A stretch of DNA of 64,000 nucleotides from Acrasis kona. Taxonomy: Eukaryota; Heterolobosea; Eutetramitea; Acrasida; Acrasidae. Under the pieces are notes generated by a model that saw nothing but the letters and a program-made list of their open reading frames with translations, ran no database searches and was not told where the DNA came from. The DNA is taken from the NCBI GenBank assembly GCA_026419775.2, contig JAOPGA020001034.1, positions 23,417-87,416 on the forward strand, given 5' to 3'. Both the position numbers and the translations under genes were made by a program. This document shows positions 10,810 to 19,998 of the stretch, piece after piece (position 1 is the stretch's first letter; each line of letters begins with the position of its first letter).

Positions 10810-11803
10810 TTGTGATCGATATGATGTTTACAATTAAACTTCAACAACAATCAAAGTGATTATGTAACATCCAAATTATACCTTCTCTCCGCCTTGGCAC
10901 AATAAATCAACGCGCAGAAAGGCAGAACCTTGTCAGAAGACTACATTCTCTACACACTTCCGAAATGGAAATTATTTGGTTACTTGTAAAACCATTTCGA
11001 TTCATTTGTGACGACGAAGATAGAACAGGAAACCCTTTGACCTCTACGGATTTGTTAGACAGATATTTGCGCGTAGTTTCCTGAAACCTTTTGACCTCGT
11101 TAACGAATATAAGGCATTGGAGAAATAAAGTTTAGTAAGAATCTATAAATCAAAAAGAGAATGAATTTTATGAAAATTATAAACCTCAACATGTTATAAA
11201 ATAACTTTTTGTTATCAAAAACTTGGATTCGAACGCATCCATTCGAATGCCATAAACAAGTTTATCCTGTTGACACTAACTCTTCACAGATCAAGACCCT
11301 TCTTCCTCTTCAACATAGTATGGAAGTGATAATGTTTACAAATCTGATGGAATTTTTCAAACCGTTGGATCCATATAAATAAACTGAAATCCCGTGCTTG
11401 TTCATCTCTTCCTATAACTTATAAACCTTTCGAAGTAGTGCACTGCTGTGTTTATCAATGATGGTTGATCTCAGCAAGGGATAATATGCATTGTGATATT
11501 TGTCAAAGTTCTTTTCGACGAGGTGTTGGTTAAGTGTAAAGGTGTTCATCGCATTTTTATAATACTCTGTCCTGTCCATGACTTTATGTTCTGATTTCAG
11601 AATGGAAAGTATTAATTACGCTGGGGAAGTTCACTCCTCTTCTGAATGGAACGGTCATCATGGCAATGATGACATAACACCACTGATTAGAAGCTGTCAC
11701 GCACTCCGTGGTCCTTCTCTCAGAAGTTGATTATTTGATTACATTTCAGCTCTTTGTTGTAAGTGGTGAATTGATTGGTGACTGACAGGAACAAGAACAA
11801 ACA
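10810..11803. other. intergenic between divergent RFC2 and MOB1 genes
   Basis: About 1 kb. It must contain both promoters. A 42-codon frame begins with ATG at 11602 and ends at 11730, and a short CxxC-containing frame begins at 11486, but neither resembles a known protein and MOB1 does not need an upstream exon. The sequence GGATTCGAACGC near 11222 looks superficially like an inverted tRNA B box. The flanking bases do not pair into a T stem, so I do not call a tRNA. Confidence 0.45.
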
Positions 11804-12569
11804 ATGAACCTGCTTGGTATGCTGCAGAATGCCATGGACGTGAATAAGTCCATGAAACCACTAAAGGACTTTAGGAGGAGCACTGTCCAATCTATGCATA
11901 AAAATGCCACAGCCACTCTTGGAATAGAGGATATAGAAAACTGCGTAAAGTTACCACCCAACGAGGACAAAAACGAGTGGCTCGCAGTTCATGTTGTTGA
12001 TTTTGTATGCATTCTTTACATTTTGTTCTACTCATACTCTTAGTATAACGTGATATCTTTAATTTACGGGCAGTTACAGTCATATTGTGACAATTCAACT
12101 TGTCCACAAATGAGTGCTGGACAGTCTTTTATGTACCTATGGAGAGATGAGAATAACGATAAAATGGAACCCATTAAACTTAGTGCGAAAGAGTACATTA
12201 GTAGATCACTCAACTGGATTCGCAGCACTCTTGATGACGAGAAAGTGTTCCCATCTTCCTCAGGTAAGTAAACAAACGATTTATTGTCTAACAAAGTCAG
12301 ATGTACCGTTCCCAAAGAAATTTGAGAAAATCGTCAAAAGCATCTTCAAGCGCATCTTTCGCATCTACGCCCATATACTTTACGACCATTTCCCAAAAGT
12401 ACAGGCGTTGGGAATTGAGGCTCACATCAACAGTAGTCTAAAACATTTCCTTCTGTTTTCGTTTGAGTTTGGGCTTTTGGGTAAAAATGAACTAGAACCT
12501 CTGAATGAGCACATTATAAATAGACTGGGAAGTCAATATGCAAGTAAACTAAATAAAACAAAGAAGTGA
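11804..12569 (+). CDS. MOB1: MOB1 family kinase activator
   Basis: Three exons, 11804-12004, 12044-12263 and 12301-12569, joined to 229 residues, the normal Mob1 size. Visible family hallmarks are NEWLAVHVVDF, the zinc-binding segment YCDNSTCPQMSAG with its two cysteines, SLNWIRSTLDDE, VPFPKKFEKIVKSIFKRIFRIYAHI with the first zinc His, and the C-terminal HINSSLKHFLLFSFEF. Known role: a small adaptor that binds and activates NDR/LATS kinases in mitotic exit, cytokinesis and Hippo signalling. Both introns are short (39 and 37 nt) with GT-AG ends and a CTAAC-like branch motif in the second. Confidence 0.93.
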
Positions 12570-12887
12570 ATGTGAATTTATTAAACCTGTTGTTTTTAAA
12601 TGTTTGACAATCCTTCATCTCCACGACTCCACCCTGTTATTATGTCGTACTGAAAAGTGTGTCCGCTACTCTGATGTGTATTGCTTTGGTTTTAGATCCA
12701 TGTATAATGGTCACTTGTGTATGGTAAAACCATCTTTGCGGGGCACTGTCATGTTGTTTGTGGAAGGTAAAGGATGACGTTGAGGTCAATTTAAGTTTTA
12801 CAATTTAGATCTGACCAATAGTAGTCCTTTCCAATCAGAAAATTCAAAATTTACTCCAAACGAAGACACCCCTAAACAAACACAACG
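12570..12887. other. intergenic upstream of clathrin
   Basis: 318 bp holding the MOB1 3'UTR and the clathrin promoter and 5'UTR. I see nothing else. Confidence 0.5.
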
Positions 12888-15800
12888 ATGGGAGAGATAC
12901 CGATTCAATTCACGGAGTTGTTTCAGATCGCGCAACTTGGCGTTAGCCCTTCTGCGATCACCTTCTCCACAGTAACTATGGAGAGTGATAAGTTTATTTG
13001 CATTAGAGATGTACAGCAGAAATCAATCATCATTATTGACGTGGCTAATCGCTCCTTGACCACTAACAAGGTAAACGCGGAAAGTGCGATTATGAATCCC
13101 ATAAGCAAGGTGCTAGCGTTACGCGCCGGCACTACTTTGCAGATCTTTAACTTGGAGATGCGTGCCAAAATGAAGGAGGTCGACATGGGAGAAGCTGTGC
13201 TATTCTGGAAATGGATCAGCGCAAGTTCTCTAGCGATCGTCACCGCCACCGCTGTATATCATTGGAGTATGGAGGGCGCAGCAACGCCAAAGAAGATGTT
13301 CGACAGATTAGACAAACTAGAGGGCGCCACCATTATCAACTATAGAGTCAACACGAGTCAACAATGGCTCACCCTAATCGGGTTGACCAGAGACGAACAA
13401 AATGCCACTCGCGGAATCATCCAACTTTACTCCGTCGAGAAGGAAGTAACACAAGCCATAGAAGGTCACGCAGCTGCCTTCTGCGATTTTAAGTTATCTC
13501 ACTCGTACACCGCGACCGTCATCTGCATCGCCAGCAACTCTGCTCGCGAGGGCGGTAAACTATTCATCATGGAGGTGCCAAGCGGCAACAAGAAACCAGG
13601 CGATCCAGCTTTCGTCAAGAGGATGGTCCCCATCAAGTTCCCCGCACCAGGTGATTTCCCAGTCGCCATGCAAGTCAGCGACAAGCACGGAGTAATTTAC
13701 ATGATCACGAAGACTGGTTTCTTGTACTTGTTCGACGTAGAAACGGCAGCGCTCATTTACCAAAACAGAATCAGCGCAGAGACCATTTTCATAACTGCAA
13801 CCCACGAGGCAAGCAACGGCGTGATTGGCATCAACAAGACCGGTCAAGTGTTGAACATTGCCGTCGACGAGAGCACCATAGTCGGCTTCATCAGAGATCA
13901 CATGAACGACACCGAGCTCGCCATCAAGATTGCCGCCCGTGCCAATTTATCCGGAGCTGACGAGTTGTACGTTCAACAATTCAACACGTTCCTTCAGCAA
14001 GGTAACATTGAGGGCGCCATCAAATTGGCAGCGGAGAGTCCCAACGGAGTGTTGCGCACACAACAAACCATTCAACGCCTACAAAGAGCGCCTGCCCAAC
14101 CCAACCAAAAGCCACCCATGAGCTTGTACTTTCAATACATTATCGACAAGGGAACGCTCAATCAATACGAAAGCATTGAATTGTGCAGAATCGTATTGCA
14201 GAAGCCACAAGGAGGTGCCGACTATATCAAAAAGTTGATCAGCGAGAACAAGATGGAAGCTTCCGAAAGCTTGGGCGATTTGATCGCACAGAGCGGACAG
14301 AGCAACGAATTGGCCATGACCATCTACTTGAAGAGCAAATCACATCAAAAGATTGTGGATAATTTATTGGCAGTCGGCGATACCGATCGCGTCCTAGCCT
14401 ACTGTCAGAAGGTGGGATACGAACCCAACTATATCGATTTATTCCGCAAACTTTTACATGCCAACCAAATCGACTCGGCGGTCAACTTTGCCATCAAGCT
14501 CAACGAGAAGGACGATTCCGCTCTAGATGCCAACATGGTCGTCGACGCATTCGTTCAGATGAACATGATCAAGCAAGCGACCGAATTCTTGTTGGAGATT
14601 TTGAAGAACGACAAGGCCAGCGAAGGACCGCTCCAAACACGTTTGTTGGAAATCAATCTGCTGTACAGCCCGGTACAAGTCGCCGATTCCATCTTGGATC
14701 AAAAAATGTTCAATCATTTCGACAAGCAAAAGATTGCAGCCATGTGCGAGAAGGTCGGATTGCATCAACGCGCGTTGGAGAATTACGTGGACATTAACGA
14801 TCGCAAGAGAGTGATCGTTCACACCCAATACATGAACGCAGAGTGGTTGGTCAACTTCTTTGCCGATCTCACCATGGAAGAGAGCATCACTTTATTGAAG
14901 CAACTCATGAGCAGCAATCAACGCACCAACTTGAACATTGTGATTCAAATCGCAACCAAGTACAGCGAACTATTGGAACCAGCCAACCTGATTGCCATCT
15001 TTGAAGAACACAGATCTTACGAAGGATTGTTCTACTACTTGGGAAGCATCGTGGATTACACTCAAGATCCAGAAGTCGTGTTCAAGTACATTCAATCGGG
15101 CGTCAAGACTGGTCAACTGGGCGAAGTCGAACGCGTCACCAGAGAGAGCTCGATCTATCCACCAGAAAAGACGAAGGAATTCTTGAAGGAATCCAAATTA
15201 CAGGATCAGATGCCGCTCATCAACGTGTGCGATCAATTCGGATTCATCCACGAGATGGTGGACTACTTGTACAAGTCGCAACAATTACGCTTCATCGACA
15301 TTTTCATCAAGACTCGCAACCCTCTCAAAACGCCAGAGGTGGTCGGTGCGCTGCTGGATGTCGACGCGTCGGAAGATTACATTCGTAATTTGGTTCAATC
15401 CGTCGGAGCCATGTGCCCAGTGGAACCGCTCGTGGACGAAGTGGAGAAGCGCAACAGGCTCAAGTTGATCCAACCGTGGTTAGAAGCACGTCGCAACGAA
15501 TCGAGCCAAGAACCAGCGCTCCACAATGCGCTCGCCAAGATTTACATTGACACCGGAAACAACGCAGAAGACTTTTTGCGCAACAATGACTTTTATGATT
15601 CCAGAGTGGTCGGCAAGTACTGCGAGAAGAGAGATCCACACATGAGTTTCATCGCCTACGAGAGAGGCCAATGCGATTTGGAACTAGTCGAGGTCACCAA
15701 CAAGAATGGAATGTTCCGCCAACAAGCGAGATATTTGGTGCAAAGACAAGACATGGAACTATGGAAGCACGTGTTGGCACAAACCAACAATTACAGAAGA

Positions 15801-18029
15801 AACTTGATCGATCAAGTGGTACAGACGGCACTACCAGAGTCGACCAACTCCGAAGAGGTCAGCACCACCGTCAAGGCGTTCATGCACTCCGACCTGCCGC
15901 AAGAATTGATCGAATTGTTGGAGAAGATTGTGATTCATGGATCCAACAAGGAATTCCGCAAGAATAGACACTTGCAAAACTTGTTAATCTTGACCGCCAT
16001 CAAGGCCGATCAAACGCGCGTCATGGACTATATCAACCGATTGGATAACTATGACGGAAAGGACATTGCTGGCATGGCAGTCACCAAGGGATTGTTCGAA
16101 GAAGCGTTCAGCATTTATCAAAAATTCAAACTCAACGCCGATGCCATTCGCGTGCTGGTCGATAACATTGAGAGCATTTCGCGCGCCAGCGAATTTGCAG
16201 AGGCCGTTCAAGAGCCAGAGGTTTATTCGTTCCTAGGTCGCGCCCAATTAGCAGCGAGCTTGGTGAACGAAGCGGTCAATTCGTTCCTCAAGGCCGAAGA
16301 TCCATCCAACTACCAAGAAGTCATCACCGCCGCTCAACAGACCGAACAATACTCTCAACTCATCAAATTCTTGAGAATGGCACGCGGCAAGACTCACGAC
16401 CCGACCATCGACACCGAACTGGTCTACTCGTTCGCCAAATTGGCTCAACAAAAGAACTCTGCCGACGCACTGGCCGACTTGGAAGATTTCATCAGCGGAC
16501 CCAACACTGCCCAAATACCAATCGTCGGCGAGAGATGTTACGAGGAGGGCCTCTACGAAGCAGCCAGAATCTTGTTCAGCAGCATCAGCAACTATCAACG
16601 CTTGGCCAGCGCGTTGGTCAAATTGGGACGCAATCGCGAGGCCGTCAACGCCGCCACCAAGGCCAACTCCGTCAAGACGTGGAAGGAGGTGATGAGCGCG
16701 TGCGTCGATGCTGGAGAATTCCGTTACGCTCAATCGTGCGGTCTCAACATTATCATCCACGTCGACGAACTGGAAGATTTGATATTCTACTATGAATCGA
16801 GAGGTTACTTTGAAGAATTGATCGAATTGTTGGAGAAGGGCTTGGGTCTCGAAAGAGCACACACGGGCATATTCACCGAATTGGGCGTGCTGTACGCCAA
16901 GTACAAACCCGATCGATTGATGGAGCACATCACCAGGTATTACCGCCGCAGCAACATTCCCAAATTGCTCAACGCTTGCGAGATGGGTCACTTGTGGGCA
17001 GAAATGAGATTCTTGTACTGTCATCACGACGAGTACGACAATGCCATCAAGTTGATGATCGAGCATTCGCCGGAGGCATGGGACCACTCCATCTTTATCG
17101 ACACCATCACCAAGGACTCGTTGATCAACAACGAGCTGTACTACCGATCCATTCAATTCTACTTGGACGAGCAGCCCAAGCACGTGATCGATTTGTTATC
17201 GCACCTGACCAAGAAATTGGATCACGAGCGCGTCGCCAAGGAAGTAAAGAACAAGGACGCCAGCAACTTGCCCTTGATCAAGAAGTACTTGCAGAACGTT
17301 CAGGAGAATGATTTGACTCAGGTCAATCAAGTGCTGAATCAATTGTTCATCGACGAGGAGGACTACGAGGCATTGAGGAGCAGCATCGATCAGTACGTTC
17401 ACTTTGATCAAGCTGCACTGGCCAAGCAATTGGAGAATCACGAGCTGTTGGAGTTTAGGAGAATCGCTGCCTACTTGTACAAGTTGAACAAGCAGTGGGA
17501 GAGCAGCATCGAGCTGAGCAAGAAGGATGCGCTGTATCAAGATGCCATGACCACCGCTGCTCAAAGCAAGAAGCAATCGGTTGCGGAGGACTTGTTGCAA
17601 TTCTTCGTGGAGGGTGACTTGAAGGACTGCTTCGCTGCTTGCCTGTACAATTGCTACAACTTGATCAGACCCGACGTCGCCATGGAGTTGTCGTGGAGGC
17701 ACAAGATTCAAGACATGAGCATGCCTTATTTGATTCAAGTGGTCAGGGAGTACACCAGCAAGGTCGACGCTCTGCACAAGGCTCACACCGATGCACAGGA
17801 GCAAGCACGTGCTGACGAGGAGGCAAAGAAGAAGGCCCTAGAGGGAGTAGATAACTATGGAATGAACGATGCCAACATGTACTCTTACATGCCTAGCTAC
17901 GTGCCCACGCAGACCATCGTAGCACCCATGGGTGGACAAGGTGGTGCGTACATGCCATATGGTTCCACCATTCCACAAATGCCAAACATGGGCTATCATC
18001 AAGAACAAGGTGGTGGAGCATTCTTTTAA
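12888..18029 (+). CDS. CHC: clathrin heavy chain
   Basis: Uninterrupted frame of 1713 residues, matching the usual 1650-1700. Residues 1-330 form the seven-bladed N-terminal propeller (starting IPIQFTELFQIAQLGVSPSAITF, cargo and adaptor binding). The linker and ankle follow, then about 1000 residues of CHC alpha-solenoid repeats. A proximal leg and trimerisation region end near 1640, and the tail is Tyr, Met and Gly-rich (PMGGQGGAYMPYGS), replacing the animal QLMLT-type end. Known role: triskelion of coated vesicles in endocytosis and TGN traffic. Despite its 5.1 kb it has no intron. Its codons favour C and G endings more than neighbouring genes, consistent with high expression. The 3' end is 15 bp from the convergent SerRS gene; AATAAA at 18031 lies in the gap. 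Confidence 0.98.
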   Translation: MGEIPIQFTELFQIAQLGVSPSAITFSTVTMESDKFICIRDVQQKSIIIIDVANRSLTTNKVNAESAIMNPISKVLALRAGTTLQIFNLEMRAKMKEVDMGEAVLFWKWISASSLAIVTATAVYHWSMEGAATPKKMFDRLDKLEGATIINYRVNTSQQWLTLIGLTRDEQNATRGIIQLYSVEKEVTQAIEGHAAAFCDFKLSHSYTATVICIASNSAREGGKLFIMEVPSGNKKPGDPAFVKRMVPIKFPAPGDFPVAMQVSDKHGVIYMITKTGFLYLFDVETAALIYQNRISAETIFITATHEASNGVIGINKTGQVLNIAVDESTIVGFIRDHMNDTELAIKIAARANLSGADELYVQQFNTFLQQGNIEGAIKLAAESPNGVLRTQQTIQRLQRAPAQPNQKPPMSLYFQYIIDKGTLNQYESIELCRIVLQKPQGGADYIKKLISENKMEASESLGDLIAQSGQSNELAMTIYLKSKSHQKIVDNLLAVGDTDRVLAYCQKVGYEPNYIDLFRKLLHANQIDSAVNFAIKLNEKDDSALDANMVVDAFVQMNMIKQATEFLLEILKNDKASEGPLQTRLLEINLLYSPVQVADSILDQKMFNHFDKQKIAAMCEKVGLHQRALENYVDINDRKRVIVHTQYMNAEWLVNFFADLTMEESITLLKQLMSSNQRTNLNIVIQIATKYSELLEPANLIAIFEEHRSYEGLFYYLGSIVDYTQDPEVVFKYIQSGVKTGQLGEVERVTRESSIYPPEKTKEFLKESKLQDQMPLINVCDQFGFIHEMVDYLYKSQQLRFIDIFIKTRNPLKTPEVVGALLDVDASEDYIRNLVQSVGAMCPVEPLVDEVEKRNRLKLIQPWLEARRNESSQEPALHNALAKIYIDTGNNAEDFLRNNDFYDSRVVGKYCEKRDPHMSFIAYERGQCDLELVEVTNKNGMFRQQARYLVQRQDMELWKHVLAQTNNYRRNLIDQVVQTALPESTNSEEVSTTVKAFMHSDLPQELIELLEKIVIHGSNKEFRKNRHLQNLLILTAIKADQTRVMDYINRLDNYDGKDIAGMAVTKGLFEEAFSIYQKFKLNADAIRVLVDNIESISRASEFAEAVQEPEVYSFLGRAQLAASLVNEAVNSFLKAEDPSNYQEVITAAQQTEQYSQLIKFLRMARGKTHDPTIDTELVYSFAKLAQQKNSADALADLEDFISGPNTAQIPIVGERCYEEGLYEAARILFSSISNYQRLASALVKLGRNREAVNAATKANSVKTWKEVMSACVDAGEFRYAQSCGLNIIIHVDELEDLIFYYESRGYFEELIELLEKGLGLERAHTGIFTELGVLYAKYKPDRLMEHITRYYRRSNIPKLLNACEMGHLWAEMRFLYCHHDEYDNAIKLMIEHSPEAWDHSIFIDTITKDSLINNELYYRSIQFYLDEQPKHVIDLLSHLTKKLDHERVAKEVKNKDASNLPLIKKYLQNVQENDLTQVNQVLNQLFIDEEDYEALRSSIDQYVHFDQAALAKQLENHELLEFRRIAAYLYKLNKQWESSIELSKKDALYQDAMTTAAQSKKQSVAEDLLQFFVEGDLKDCFAACLYNCYNLIRPDVAMELSWRHKIQDMSMPYLIQVVREYTSKVDALHKAHTDAQEQARADEEAKKKALEGVDNYGMNDANMYSYMPSYVPTQTIVAPMGGQGGAYMPYGSTIPQMPNMGYHQEQGGGAFF

Positions 18030-18044
18030 ATAATAAAAAAACAT

Positions 18045-19533
18045 TTATTTCTTTTTCGATGATTCCTTCTTTGCTGTTACTTCCTTTGGTTTGAACGGAA
18101 TAAAGCTCACTCCGCCCATGTAGGGTTGCAATACTTCGGGCACGTTGATTCCCTCTGGTGTTTGATAATTCTCCACGATGCAGCACATGGTACGCGTGGT
18201 GGCGGTCAAGGTGGAATTTAACATGTGAACGTACTCCTTGTTGGAGTTGGAGGTGGCGCCAGTTCCGGTTCCAACGTAACGCGTCTCCATTCTTCTGCTC
18301 TGGTAGTCGGTGCAGTTGGAGCAGCTCACCAATTCTCTGTACTTTTGAGATGCAGGGAACCATGCCTCCAAATCCAACTTTTTGGCAGCAGCATTGTTCA
18401 ACGCACCGCTCACGATGCACACAACTTGGTACGGTAATCCGAGTCCGTCGTAGAATTCTCTGCTGTATTGAATCATGTCGTCCATGGCGTCCCATGATTT
18501 GTTGTCCTTGGGGGAGGTGACCACGAATTGTTCAATCTTTTCGAATTGATGCACCCTGAAGATTCCCAAAGTGTCCTTTCCGTGAGTTCCCACTTCCTTT
18601 CTGAAGCACGTGGAGACACCTGCGAGCTTGATTGGTAAATTCTTCTCTTCGATCCACTCTCCAGCGTGGTAGGCTGCAATGGGTTGTTCCGAAGTGGCGA
18701 TCAAGTACTTGTCGTCGCCCTCTCCTGTCACCTTGTATAATTCGTCGTCGAATTGACTGAGCTGTGCTACTTTGGCCATGGCGTCAGTGTTCATAAAGTA
18801 GGGTGGGTAGATGGGCGAGTAGCCTCTCTTGCACAAAAAGTCCAAACCGTATTGTTGGAGGGCCAAATTCATTCTCACCAAATCACCGGTCACAAAGTAT
18901 GCGCGACCACCTGCTACCTTTGTACCTGGAATGGTTTGTAGACAACCAAGGGCGCTCATAATGTCGACGTGGTTCAAAAGGCCGGTGGATGGTTTCTTTT
19001 CTCCAATGGTGACGATGACTGCATTGTTGTCTTCGTTGTCGCTGATGGGTACGCTTTCGTGGACAATGTTACCAATCTCGATGAGCGCCTTGTCACGCTC
19101 TGTTTCCTTATCGGCACAGAGTTTGGTTTGCTCCACAATTCTTTCGTTTATGACGCCAGATAAGCTCTTGAGTTGATTGATGGTGAGTGCTGGTAGTGTG
19201 GTGTTGATGTTTTCTTTTGTGAATTGTTCGTCGAGATTGTCGTAGAATGCAGCTGGAATGGCTTGATCAGCGTCACCATGGGCCTCCTTTGCCTTCATCT
19301 TCTTGCCGACGTTTGAACTGGTATCTTTCAAGTATTTGTTCAAAGTGTCCAATCTGCCCCTGACTTTAAGTTGTTAGATTATACGATTTGAAGTACATAC
19401 GTTTTCTCCACTCTTCGTCAAGTGAGATTACTGCATCAACTAATCCAACGTCTTTGTGTCTGCGTCTTTGTGATTCTCTAATAAGATCAGGGTTGCCTCC
19501 TTTGTATTCGCGGAATAGGTTGATATCGAGCAT
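18045..19533 (-). CDS. SARS1: cytosolic seryl-tRNA synthetase
   Basis: Two exons, 19533-19397 and 19359-18045, giving 483 residues. The frame forces the donor to be GT at 19396-19395, after CGTAT, and not the GTATGT three bases earlier. This gives EWRKRMGRLDTLNKYLKD, which aligns without gap to other eukaryotic SerRS. The N-terminal tRNA-binding coiled-coil arm starts MLDINLFREYKGGNPDLIRES. Class II motif 2 is seen in GIFRVHQFEKIEQF and motif 3 in the segment with STLTATTRTMCCIVENYQ. Known role: charges tRNA-Ser and Sec-tRNA. The tail is Lys-rich. No mitochondrial presequence is present. Confidence 0.95.
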
Positions 19534-19998
19534 TTTGGTTGAAAAAGTTTTGTTGTTCACAAGAATTTATTGGTTGACTGTTCCATCCATTAGAATATGC
19601 AATTGATCAGGTGAAATACTAAGATGCGTATTTGTAATCTAACTAAATATGCACTCCTGAATCATCTCAATGCAAGTTGGAAACACAATAGGAAGGCATC
19701 AGCATTAAAGAGAAAGATGAAGAAACAACATGTAAATAATAAAGCTCTATTGACATCGAAGTAGATGCTGTACAACTTGGTCTCTTGCTAGTAACTACTC
19801 GTCAGTGAAAATGATGAGGTTTTGTAATAAAAAATGATATCAATTGAAAAATTATTTATATTTGTTTGTTACATAACTTCCCGATCGACTTGTAATTTTG
19901 AAATCTCAGGCAGGTTGAGTGGACGGGGTTTTGTAAATAACCAATATCCGATGGTTGTCGCTTAACTATTTACCAATATTACAGTGGAGTTGTGATCA
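19534..19998. other. intergenic, no supported gene
   Basis: 465 bp between two minus-strand genes: the SerRS promoter and the 3'UTR of the GTPase gene. AT-rich, with no frame of note. Confidence 0.5.

Noticed and set aside
11210-11245. Possible tRNA B box (GGATTCGAACGC)
   Set aside because: Flanking bases do not form a T stem, and no A box or acceptor stem was found at the right distance.
16248-17183. 311-codon minus-strand frame within clathrin
   Set aside because: Antisense shadow caused by codon bias in the strongly conserved clathrin heavy chain; no domain recognised.
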